From NCBI GenBank assembly GCA_036266155.1, contig DATANR010000306.1:1-23530 (forward strand): DNA of 23,530 nucleotides, written 5' to 3'. The notes under the pieces were generated by a model, which did no database searches, had not been told where the DNA came from, and saw only the letters and a list, made by a program, of their open reading frames with translations. The position numbers were made by a program, and so were the translations under genes. The DNA comes from SIAJ01 sp036266155. Lineage in GTDB: Bacteria > Planctomycetota > Planctomycetia > Gemmatales > Gemmataceae. Shown here one piece after another: positions 1 to 7,026 of the stretch. Numbering within the stretch: the stretch's first letter is position 1; each line of letters starts with the position of its first letter.

Positions 1-71
1 ATTTCAAAGGGCGCCACGAAGAGCGCCAGCGGTTCCTCGATCTGGCGCCCTTTGACTAGTTCGGTTACCAT
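1..71 (-). CDS. Truncated ORF, N-terminal 23 residues only
   Basis: Reading leftwards from an ATG at 69-71 gives MVTELVKGRQIEEPLALFVA and then PFE before the window ends. The composition is protein-like, with a mixed charged start and then a hydrophobic stretch. It sits directly inside the repeat-bearing segment at 110-148, where the first gene of an insertion sequence would be expected. I do not recognise the sequence and it does not look like a typical IstA start. No strong Shine-Dalgarno site is seen; GAG lies about 6 nt upstream. The plus strand is also open here to a TAG near 96, so a C-terminal end of a rightward gene is an alternative. Confidence 0.35.
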   Translation of the reverse strand, partial: MVTELVKGRQIEEPLALFVAPFE

Positions 72-149
72 AACACTCGATGGATATATCAGTTAGAGCA
101 AATCGATTCGCCGAAAAAGTGGCGCAATAGAGTGGCCGCAAAAGTGGCA
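1..149. mobile_element. Probable insertion-sequence end (IS21-like), truncated by the window
   Basis: Two near-identical 14-nt direct repeats, GCCG(A/C)AAAAGTGGC, lie at 110-123 and 135-148 with a 25-nt period, and a partly related AGAGTGGC stretch lies between them. Multiple short internal repeats of the form GTGGC-n-AAAAGTGGC close to one end are typical of IS21-family termini, and IS21 elements end in TG...CA. Here a CA falls at 148-149, right after the second repeat. I infer that an element extends leftwards out of the window with its end at about 149, roughly 50 bp past the stop of the DUF1501 gene. The family assignment rests on memory of the repeat style, and no transposase domain is visible. 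Confidence 0.35.
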
Positions 150-201
150 GTGTTTGGCGCTCTTCAGAATGTCGCGGCTGGCGGACGGGACGCGGGCAGT
201 T

Positions 202-1710
202 TCACGCCAGCAATTTCGGATGCAGCTTCGCCTTGCCCTCGACGCCGATGAGTCGTTGAGCCAGCCCGCGGTCCTCAAAAGTCAGCTTGAACGGATCCAG
301 TCCAAGCAGGTGCAAGATCGTCGCCTGCAAGTCACGCACGTCGAACTTGTCTTCGCCCACATAGTAGCCGATGTCGTCGGTGGTGCCGTAAGTCTGCCCG
401 CCCTTGATGCCGCCGCCGGCCATCAGCGTCGTGAAGGCGTAGGGATGGTGATCGCGGCCGACGAACGGTTGGCTCGGTGAGTTCTGCGCCATCGGCGTCC
501 GGCCGAATTCGCCGCCCCAGATCACGAGCGTCGAATCGAGCAGACCAGTCCTCTTCAGATCCTTGATGAGCCCCGTAAGGGCCCGATCCACCTGTTGCGT
601 CTTAATTGGCAAAGTGTGCGGAATGTCCTCGCCGGCGCTCACGCCGTGGTGGTCCCAGCCCCAGTCGTAGATCTGCACGAAGCGCACGCCGGCTTGAACG
701 AGCCGGCGTGCCAGCAGGCAGTTGTTCGCGATGGTCGGGTCGGTCCCCTTATAGAGCGTTCGCGGGTCGGTGGCGCCCTCGGCGGGTGAGACATAGCCGG
801 GCACCGCTCCATAGAGTTCAAGAACTTCCTTCGGCTCTTTCGCGATGTCCATGACCTTTGGGACTTCCGTCTGCATGCGGAACGCCAATTCATATTGCGC
901 GATGCGCGTGACAGTTTCCGGATCGCCGAGCGCGTCGGCCTGCATCTTGTTGAGTTTGGCCAAAGCGTCGAGCGTCTGCCGTCGCCCTTCGCGATCAAGG
1001 CCCGGCGGATCGGAGAGGAAGAGCACGGGGTCGCCGGGCGAACGGCACTGCACGCCCTGATAGACGCTCGGCAAGAAGCCGCTGCCCCAGACGCTCTTGC
1101 CCGCGTCCGGGGACTTGCCACCGGAGGTCAGCACGACGAAGCCAGGCAGGTTCTGGTTCTCGGAGCCGAGACCATAGGTCGCCCACGAGCCAATCGACGC
1201 CCCACCGAGCAGGTTCGTGCCGGTTTGCAGATAAAGTTGGGCCGGCGCGTGATTGAACTGATCGGTGACGCACGACTTCACGATGGCGATGTCATCGACT
1301 ACGTCAGGCAGGTGCTTCCAAAGTTCGCTCAGCTCGGCTCCGGACTTGCCGTGCTTGGCGAACTTGAACGGCGTACCGAGCATGTTCGGGACGCCGCGGA
1401 TGAACGCGAAGCGCTTGCCTTCGAGATACTCCTTCGGGCACGGCTTGCCGTTGAACTTCACTAACTCGGGTTTGTAATCGAACAGATCGAGCTGACTCGG
1501 GCTACCGGCCATGTGCAGATAAATGACCGCTTTGGCCTTGGCCGGATGGTGCGGCTTCTTCGGCGCCAGTGGCGAGCCGGGAGCGTGAGCGACCGGTGTT
1601 TCCGCACGAGCACGCAGTTCCGCCAGCGCGATCGCTCCCAGGCCGACGCCGCAATCGCGGAAGAAGTGCCGGCGGGTGACGTAGCGGGCGTATTCGTGGT
1701 GGAGATTCAT
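202..1710 (-). CDS. DUF1501 domain-containing protein (secreted, sulfatase/alkaline-phosphatase-like fold)
   Basis: This 502-residue protein belongs to the DUF1501 family, distantly related to the sulfatase and alkaline phosphatase superfamily and greatly expanded in planctomycetes. No substrate is established. The N-terminus carries a Tat-like signal, TRRHFFRDCGVGLGAIAL, at about residues 12-29, so export is expected. The C-terminal half has the family hallmarks WGGEFGRTP and GRDHHPYAFT, followed by a glycine-rich MAGGGIKGG segment, and the length is usual for the family. The ATG at 1708-1710 is preceded by AGGG at a short distance, which supports this start. It lies downstream of, and on the same strand as, the PSCyt gene, with a 91-nt gap filled by a palindrome. 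This pairing is very common in planctomycetes and suggests joint work on an extracellular substrate, often guessed to be a polysaccharide. Confidence 0.93.
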   Translation of the reverse strand: MNLHHEYARYVTRRHFFRDCGVGLGAIALAELRARAETPVAHAPGSPLAPKKPHHPAKAKAVIYLHMAGSPSQLDLFDYKPELVKFNGKPCPKEYLEGKRFAFIRGVPNMLGTPFKFAKHGKSGAELSELWKHLPDVVDDIAIVKSCVTDQFNHAPAQLYLQTGTNLLGGASIGSWATYGLGSENQNLPGFVVLTSGGKSPDAGKSVWGSGFLPSVYQGVQCRSPGDPVLFLSDPPGLDREGRRQTLDALAKLNKMQADALGDPETVTRIAQYELAFRMQTEVPKVMDIAKEPKEVLELYGAVPGYVSPAEGATDPRTLYKGTDPTIANNCLLARRLVQAGVRFVQIYDWGWDHHGVSAGEDIPHTLPIKTQQVDRALTGLIKDLKRTGLLDSTLVIWGGEFGRTPMAQNSPSQPFVGRDHHPYAFTTLMAGGGIKGGQTYGTTDDIGYYVGEDKFDVRDLQATILHLLGLDPFKLTFEDRGLAQRLIGVEGKAKLHPKLLA

Positions 1711-1730
1711 TTGCCCTGCTTGGTTGTTTC

Positions 1731-1786
1731 ATGGGACTTATGAGACAGAGGGGACCTATGGGTCCTCTCTGTCCCATAAGTCCCAT
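1731..1786. repeat. 56-nt near-perfect palindrome between the PSCyt and DUF1501 genes
   Basis: Two 26-nt arms (1731-1756 and 1761-1786) are inverted copies with two mismatches, separated by the tetranucleotide TATG. The arms contain ATGGGACTTATG and GGGACC(TATG)GGTCC, so short units such as ATGGGAC recur inside. The hairpin fills most of the gap between two co-directional genes. No T-tract follows on the minus strand, so it is not a textbook intrinsic terminator. A repeat-family element that acts as an RNA processing or stability hairpin is equally plausible. Confidence 0.8.
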
Positions 1787-1801
1787 CCTGGCCCAATGGT
1801 C

Positions 1802-4780
1802 CTATGGCCTCGTCAAAAACTCATCCAAGTTCAAAATCACATTCGCCACCGCCGTAAGGGCTGCCAGTTCAGGCGTCGCCGCCAACTTCTTGGCCTCATC
1901 TGGGTGATCGGCCGCGTGCTTCAAACGCGCTTCGTAAAGCTCCTTCAACACCACCACCTCTTCCGGCCTGGCCGGCCGCACTAAGGCGCGCTGCAAACCG
2001 TGCGCAATCTGCTCGTCCGCCGTCTTACCCGTCGCCTGCATCTTCGCGGCAAGCGCCTGGGCCATCTCGACAAACGCCGCGTCGTTCAGCGTCACCAGGG
2101 CTTGCAACGGTGTGTTCGTATTCAACCGCCGAATTGTGCACAGTTCGCGGCTCGGAGCATCGAACGTCGTCATCGCGGGATACGGAGCGGTTCGCTTGAT
2201 GTAGGTGTACAGGCCGCGGCGGAAGCGATCCTCGCCGACCGCGTTCACCCACTTCTCGCCGCTGTAGGCCGACTTCCACAAGCCGTCCGGCTGCGGCGGC
2301 ATGACCGACGGGCCAAACATCTTCTTGCTGAGCAACCCCGACACGGCGAGCGCCTCGTCGCGGATCAGCTCCGCTTCGAGACGGAACCGCGGAGCCCGGG
2401 CCAGCAGCCGATTCATCGGATCGCGCTTGACCAGTTCGGGCGTCACCTTCGATGACTGGCGATACGTTGCCGACATCACCATCGTTTTGAGCAGGCCCTT
2501 CATCGACCAACCCTTCGCGCGGAATTCGACGGCCAGCCAGTCGAGCAACTCGGGATGGCTCGGCGGCTGACCCTGCGAACCAAAGTCCTCCTGCGTTTCC
2601 ACCAGTCCGCGGCCGAACAGGTGTCCCCAGAAGCGATTGACGGCGACGCGCGCCATGAGCGGGTTGTCGGCATGCACGATCCACTCGGCGAGGCCGAGCC
2701 GATTCTTCGGGGCGCTCGCCGGCATCGGGTTGAACGCGGCCGGCACACCCGGTGCGACCAGTTCGCCCTGATCGAGGAAGTTGCCGCGGTTGTGGATCTT
2801 GGTGACCCGTTGCTTGGCGGCCGGCAGGTCACGCATGATCGGAGTTTGCGGCGACGGAACGGCATCGATCGCTTTGGTGATCGCGGCCAACTTGTCGCGC
2901 AGCGGCTTCTTCTCGGCGGCAAGCGAAGCGTAATAGGCGAGCACATACGCTTGCTGTTCGGCCGTCCGGTGGGCCGGCGGCAAAATAAAGATGCCGCGCA
3001 ATTCGGCCGGCAGCTCGCCGGTGAGCGATGGAGTATCGTCGCCCGTCAGAAAGAGCCGGAAGCGACCGAGGCTGAAGCCGGGGTAGTTGAACTCGAATTG
3101 ATGATCGAGCATGATCTCCAGGTCGGTCCCCTCGCCGGGCGTGAACGGCTCGGCCAATGTGAATGCAGCCTGATGAATCTCGAGTTGCTTCGGCGCGACT
3201 GCCCAGCCATGCTTCTTCGCGTCGGGGTTTTTGAGGGCGTGATCGATCGGGTATTTGTCCTGCGAAAAATCAGCCATCGCGCTCGCAAGGGCGATGTCGC
3301 TGGCCTTGCCGTCTTTTGTCTTTGCCTTCACCGCGAAGCGCGACAATACGAAATTTCCGTCGTTTTCCGATCGGCCAACGCCGCCGCGTGGGTGCGACAT
3401 GTCCGGCAACACTTCCAGGCGAATCGCCGTGATCGGCTTCGTTCCCGCCGGGATCGTCACCGTATACGTCTCGCGGGCGGGCCGGCGGCTTTGCACTAAC
3501 ACCGAACCATCGTCGAGCAGCTTCATGGTGCTGCCGCTCGCGGCCGTCATGGCGGTCGGCTTCACCTTGGACCAGCCGGCCCGATTGCGCGCCCCCTCTT
3601 CCCACTTGACGGCCGCGGCCTTGAACTCGTCCGAATACGTGTAAAGCTCCTGGCGCACGCGCATCCATTCGGCCTGGAGCTTCGCGATCTGCTCTTGCTG
3701 AGCTTTCGTCGGCATTGCCAACTTGGGCGACTCGTCCGCGGTGTCCGCGTCCTCGGTCTGATTGAAGAACGCGAAAAGCTGGTAGTACTCCTTCTGCACG
3801 ATCGGATCGTACTTGTGGCTGTGACACTTCGCGCAGCCGGCCGACAGGCCCATCCAGACTTGCATCGTCGTGTCGACACGATCCTTGACAGCCGCGACGC
3901 GAAACTCCTCGTCGTCGGTCCCGCCTTCGTCGTTGACCATCGTGTTGCGGTGAAACGCGGTCGCCAGGAATTGATCGAGCGTCGCGCCTGCGATCAGATC
4001 GCCGGCAAGTTGCTCACGCGTGAACTGATCGTAAGGCAGATCGCGGTTGAACTCCTCGATCACCCAGTCGCGGTAACGCCAGATCGTGCGGCCGAGGTCT
4101 TTCTCGTATCCCTTGGTGTCCGCATAGCGCGCCAGGTCGAGCCACATGCGCGCCCAACGCTCGCCAAACGCCGGCGACTTCAGCAATTCGTCGACGAGAT
4201 GCTCGTAAGCATTTGGTGAAGCGTCGTCGAGGAAGCGCTTGACGAGTTCCGGATCCGGGGGCAGTCCCGTGAGGTCGAGAGCCACGCGGCGCGCCAGTGT
4301 GAACTTGTCGGCCTCCGGAGCCGGCTTCAGCCCCTCCTGCTCCAGGCGCGCCAGAATGAACCGGTCGATCGCGTTCGTCGGCCAGTTGGCGAGCTTGACG
4401 TCCGGCAACGGCGGCCGCGTCGGCTTCTCGAACGACCAGTGCCGGCCCCACTTCGCGCCTTCCTTGACCCAGCGGCGAACGAGTTCAATCTGTTCGAGTG
4501 GGAGGGCCGGGCCGACCTTTGGCGGCGGCATCCGATCGTCGCCCTCGCTTTCGAGGCGTTTGATCAGATCGCTCGCATCGACATTGCCCGCCACGATGAC
4601 GTTCTTGGCGGAATCTTCGACATCGAGCCGCAGCTTGGCTTTGCGCGCCTTCTCGTCCGGTCCGTGACAACCGAAGCAATTCTTGGCCAGGATCGGCCGG
4701 ACATCGCGCATGAAGCTGACGGGCTTGTCGTCGGCCCAGAGGGGGGTGGCGATGATGAGGAGGAGTAGGATTCGCCGCAT
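1802..4780 (-). CDS. PSCyt1-DUF1549-DUF1553 protein (planctomycete cytochrome-like, secreted)
   Basis: This protein of about 992 residues has a Sec signal peptide, MRRILLLLIIATPLWA. A cytochrome-c-like PSCyt1 domain follows with heme motif CFGCH (residues 35-39) and a candidate distal methionine in DRMPPP (Met84). Next comes the DUF1549 (PSCyt2) region, which contains a second CxxCH in CAKCHSHKYDP. A charged and beta-rich middle section holds a carbohydrate-binding-like segment, and the C-terminal third is DUF1553 (PSD1; NRFWGHLFGRGLVET, TPLQALVTLND). The architecture is diagnostic of planctomycetes and allied bacteria, and its biochemical role is unknown. The reading frame stays open upstream to 4858, but that extension runs into a palindrome and lacks a signal sequence, so the ATG at 4780 is chosen. 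It probably shares a transcript with the DUF1501 gene downstream. Confidence 0.94.
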   Translation of the reverse strand: MRRILLLLIIATPLWADDKPVSFMRDVRPILAKNCFGCHGPDEKARKAKLRLDVEDSAKNVIVAGNVDASDLIKRLESEGDDRMPPPKVGPALPLEQIELVRRWVKEGAKWGRHWSFEKPTRPPLPDVKLANWPTNAIDRFILARLEQEGLKPAPEADKFTLARRVALDLTGLPPDPELVKRFLDDASPNAYEHLVDELLKSPAFGERWARMWLDLARYADTKGYEKDLGRTIWRYRDWVIEEFNRDLPYDQFTREQLAGDLIAGATLDQFLATAFHRNTMVNDEGGTDDEEFRVAAVKDRVDTTMQVWMGLSAGCAKCHSHKYDPIVQKEYYQLFAFFNQTEDADTADESPKLAMPTKAQQEQIAKLQAEWMRVRQELYTYSDEFKAAAVKWEEGARNRAGWSKVKPTAMTAASGSTMKLLDDGSVLVQSRRPARETYTVTIPAGTKPITAIRLEVLPDMSHPRGGVGRSENDGNFVLSRFAVKAKTKDGKASDIALASAMADFSQDKYPIDHALKNPDAKKHGWAVAPKQLEIHQAAFTLAEPFTPGEGTDLEIMLDHQFEFNYPGFSLGRFRLFLTGDDTPSLTGELPAELRGIFILPPAHRTAEQQAYVLAYYASLAAEKKPLRDKLAAITKAIDAVPSPQTPIMRDLPAAKQRVTKIHNRGNFLDQGELVAPGVPAAFNPMPASAPKNRLGLAEWIVHADNPLMARVAVNRFWGHLFGRGLVETQEDFGSQGQPPSHPELLDWLAVEFRAKGWSMKGLLKTMVMSATYRQSSKVTPELVKRDPMNRLLARAPRFRLEAELIRDEALAVSGLLSKKMFGPSVMPPQPDGLWKSAYSGEKWVNAVGEDRFRRGLYTYIKRTAPYPAMTTFDAPSRELCTIRRLNTNTPLQALVTLNDAAFVEMAQALAAKMQATGKTADEQIAHGLQRALVRPARPEEVVVLKELYEARLKHAADHPDEAKKLAATPELAALTAVANVILNLDEFLTRP

Positions 4781-4813
4781 TGGCGAGCTCGGTGCGGGAC
4801 AAGGTTCGAATAG

Positions 4814-4894
4814 GCCGGAGCCCGAAGCAGGAGCGAGGGCGACGGCGTCCGGGAGCAATTCGCCGTCGCTCTCGCTCCCGCTTCGGGCTCCGGC
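4814..4894. repeat. 81-nt long inverted repeat upstream of the PSCyt gene
   Basis: Arms at 4814-4847 and 4861-4894 are 34 nt each, inverted, with two mismatches and a 13-nt loop. The outer part of each arm reads GCCGGAGCCCGAAGC, a very GC-rich sequence. The element lies between the end of the ABC-F gene (4941) and the start of the PSCyt gene (4780), both on the minus strand. It could terminate ABC-F transcription or insulate the two genes. It has no T-tract and looks more like a dispersed repetitive extragenic palindrome. Its sequence is unrelated to the palindromes at 1731 and 10870. Confidence 0.85.
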
Positions 4895-4940
4895 TAACTC
4901 AAACGTCCGATGGTGAGGTTAGAGTACGCATTTGACATGC

Positions 4941-6731
4941 TCACATTCCCCCATCAATCTCTTCTTGCAATTGCAGCCAGCGCTCTTCCGCGTGCGATAA
5001 TTGGGTCGTCAGCGTGTTGACTTCGTTGTGCAGGCGCAGGGCTTCCTTCGCATCGGTCGACTTCATCAACTCGGCATTGAGAACGCGGCGCTGCTCGTCG
5101 TGCTGTGCGATCGTCTTCTCCAGCGACTTCAACTCCTTGCGCACTTCCTTCTCGCTGCGCCGCGCCGCCCGGACCGGGGCCTTCATCGCCTTGACCACTT
5201 CCGGCGGCAACTTGGCTTTGGCCGTCGCCGCCTCGCGTTCGCCGGCGTCGACCTCGGCGTTCACTCGATCCAGGTAAGCGCCATATTGGCCGCTGTAGGC
5301 GACGACCCGGCCATCGCGCACTTCGACAATGCACGTCGCGACTTTCGACGTGAAGTGGCGATCGTGACTGGTGAAGATCACCGTACCTTGATACTCGACC
5401 AGCGCGTCGACCAAAGAATCCACGGTATCAACGTCGAGGTGGTTGCCCGGTTCGTCAAGGATGAGCACGTTGTAATCGCTGAGCATGAGCCCCGCGAGGC
5501 AGAGGCGGGCGCGTTCGCCGCCCGAGAGGACTGAGATCGGCTTGCGCACATCCGGGCCGCGAAACAAGAACGAACCGGCGAGATCGAGGACTTCCTGATC
5601 CTTCTTCGTGTACGCCGCGAGATTGCGGAGGTAGTCGTAGACCGTTTGCTTCTCGGGCAATGTGGTGTAGACGTGTTGGGCATAGACGCCGATCTTGCAG
5701 CCGAAGCCCCAACGAACATCACCGGCGAGCGGCTTCAGCGAATCGACCACCGTGCGCAGGAACGTCGTCTTGCCCTGGCCGTTGTCGCCGACGATTGCCG
5801 CGCGCGAGCCGTGATCGAGTTCAACCTGAATGTCGGACGCGATCTGTCGGTCGGCATAACCAATCGCCAGGTCGCGGCAGCGCAGCGCTTGACCCTTGCG
5901 CGGTTCGATCCTCGGCGCGCGAATGCGCGCTGTCGGTTGAGTGAGGACGATCTCCGTCTCTTCGAGTTTTTCGAGCGCCTTGCTCTTCGACTGGGCCAGC
6001 TTCGCGGTTGCCGCGCGGGCTCGATTGCGCGCGATGAATTCTTCGAGATGCCGTTTCTTCGCCTGAATCGCGGCGTTCGAGCGCTCGTCGTGCAATCGGC
6101 GTTCTTTCTGGAATTCCAGGAACGCCTCGACCTTGCCGGGGAATGAGGTCAGCTTGCCGCGTGTCAAATCGAGCGTGTTGTCGCACGTCGCCCCGAGAAA
6201 TGCCCGGTCGTGCGAGACGATTAGACAGCCGGCCCGGAAGTTGCGCAAAAAGTGTTCGAGCAGAATCTGCGTGCGTAAGTCGAGAAAGTTCGTTGGCTCG
6301 TCGAGCATCAGCAGGTTCGGCTCGTGCAGCAACAGGGCCGCGAGCTTGACGCGCGTCTGCCAGCCGCCCGACATCTTGTCGATGGGCCCTTCGAGATAGG
6401 CCCCCTTCAGCTCGAACTGGCCGGCCACTTCGCCGCACTTCCAGTTCGGCTGGCCGCTGTCGCGCATCAGGAAGTCGAGCGCCGACTCGCCGGGCAGAAA
6501 CGGATCGTGCTGACGCAGGTAGCCGATCTGCAGGTTCGGGTGGCGCATGACCTCGCCACCATCGAGTTCTTCTTCGCCGAGCAGGACGCGCAGGAGTGTA
6601 CTCTTGCCGGCGCCGTTCGGGCCGATGAATCCGACCTTGGCATTGTCGGTGATGGTGACGTCGGCGCCATCGAGCAGGACTTGCTCGCCGTAGCTTTTGA
6701 AGGCTTGGGTGAGTTGCAACAGGATAGCCAT
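4941..6731 (-). CDS. ABC-F family ATPase (Uup/EttA-like, ribosome-associated)
   Basis: This soluble protein of about 596 residues has two ABC ATPase domains and no membrane segments, the ABC-F arrangement. Domain 1 has Walker A GPNGAGKS (37-44), signature SGGWQ (121-125), Walker B LMLDEPTNFLD (141-151) and an SHD switch histidine. A linker rich in Arg, Lys and Glu (about 205-265) joins domain 2, with Walker A GDNGQGKT (315-322), signature LSGGERARL (402-410) and Walker B LILDEPGNHLD, where Gly replaces the usual Thr. The C-terminal 80 residues look like a charged coiled coil, as in Uup. ABC-F proteins act on the ribosome during translation, but the subtype and any antibiotic-protection role cannot be told from sequence alone. 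The start at 6731 (MAILLQLTQ) places the first strand of the ABC fold at the N-terminus; the 30 extra upstream residues look non-coding. Confidence 0.93.
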   Translation of the reverse strand: MAILLQLTQAFKSYGEQVLLDGADVTITDNAKVGFIGPNGAGKSTLLRVLLGEEELDGGEVMRHPNLQIGYLRQHDPFLPGESALDFLMRDSGQPNWKCGEVAGQFELKGAYLEGPIDKMSGGWQTRVKLAALLLHEPNLLMLDEPTNFLDLRTQILLEHFLRNFRAGCLIVSHDRAFLGATCDNTLDLTRGKLTSFPGKVEAFLEFQKERRLHDERSNAAIQAKKRHLEEFIARNRARAATAKLAQSKSKALEKLEETEIVLTQPTARIRAPRIEPRKGQALRCRDLAIGYADRQIASDIQVELDHGSRAAIVGDNGQGKTTFLRTVVDSLKPLAGDVRWGFGCKIGVYAQHVYTTLPEKQTVYDYLRNLAAYTKKDQEVLDLAGSFLFRGPDVRKPISVLSGGERARLCLAGLMLSDYNVLILDEPGNHLDVDTVDSLVDALVEYQGTVIFTSHDRHFTSKVATCIVEVRDGRVVAYSGQYGAYLDRVNAEVDAGEREAATAKAKLPPEVVKAMKAPVRAARRSEKEVRKELKSLEKTIAQHDEQRRVLNAELMKSTDAKEALRLHNEVNTLTTQLSHAEERWLQLQEEIDGGM

Positions 6732-6800
6732 CGGGGACAAAACCCTCGGAAACACTGGTTCGGACACGATCGTCGGCGGTCGTGGCAGAGCCAGTCGCCC

Positions 6801-6815
6801 GCGGGAGAGCCCCGC
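6801..6815 (-). other. Small hairpin in the ABC-F leader
   Basis: GCGGG and CCCGC form a 5-bp stem with a 5-nt loop inside the leader of about 100 nt between the predicted ABC-F promoter and its start codon. ABC-F genes in other phyla are sometimes controlled by leader attenuation. Nothing here proves that, and no uORF or T-tract was recognised. Confidence 0.3.
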
Positions 6816-6844
6816 CAGCAAGTAGCCGAGGGGTCGAACGGGTA

Positions 6845-6873
6845 ATTATGCGGGGGTTGGGTCGGTTTTCCAA
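6845..6873 (-). promoter_or_regulatory. Sigma70-type promoter for the ABC-F gene
   Basis: On the minus strand TTGGAA (-35, plus coordinates 6868-6873) is followed after exactly 17 nt by CATAAT (-10, 6845-6850). These match four and five of six consensus positions. It is the best minus-strand match found by eye in the 295-bp divergent gap and gives a leader of about 105 nt. Confidence 0.5.
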
Positions 6874-6918
6874 GGCCGGAACGATGGGTTGACCGTTGGT
6901 TTCACTGAACGCTTGCGG

Positions 6919-6948
6919 TTGACATGATTTGCCAGTCCATGCTAAGAC
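6919..6948 (+). promoter_or_regulatory. Promoter for the glycosyltransferase (extended -10)
   Basis: A perfect TTGACA (6919-6924) is followed after 18 nt by TAAGAC (6943-6948), which is preceded by TG-n (6940-6942), an extended -10. The start codon is about 80 nt downstream. A GCCTCC/GGAGGC hairpin (6985-7002) lies in the leader. Confidence 0.5.
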
Positions 6949-7026
6949 GGCCGGGCTTCCGCAGCTTCACCCGCTGGCGGACCCGCCTCCAGGGACGGAG
7001 GCCCGACCCGGACCACGGACGGTTGC

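Noticed and set aside
93..278. Minus-strand 61-codon ORF with a CxxC-like HCHFCGHS segment
   Set aside because: The apparent zinc-like motif arises from the direct repeats at 110-148, and the rest overlaps the 3' end of the DUF1501 gene in another frame.
2555..3499. Plus-strand 314-codon ORF
   Set aside because: It lies entirely within the PSCyt gene on the other strand. It is an antisense frame of GC-rich coding DNA with an arginine-rich composition and no recognisable domain.
4781..4858. N-terminal extension of the PSCyt protein
   Set aside because: It runs into the 34-bp-arm palindrome and would place 26 extra residues before a well-formed signal peptide.
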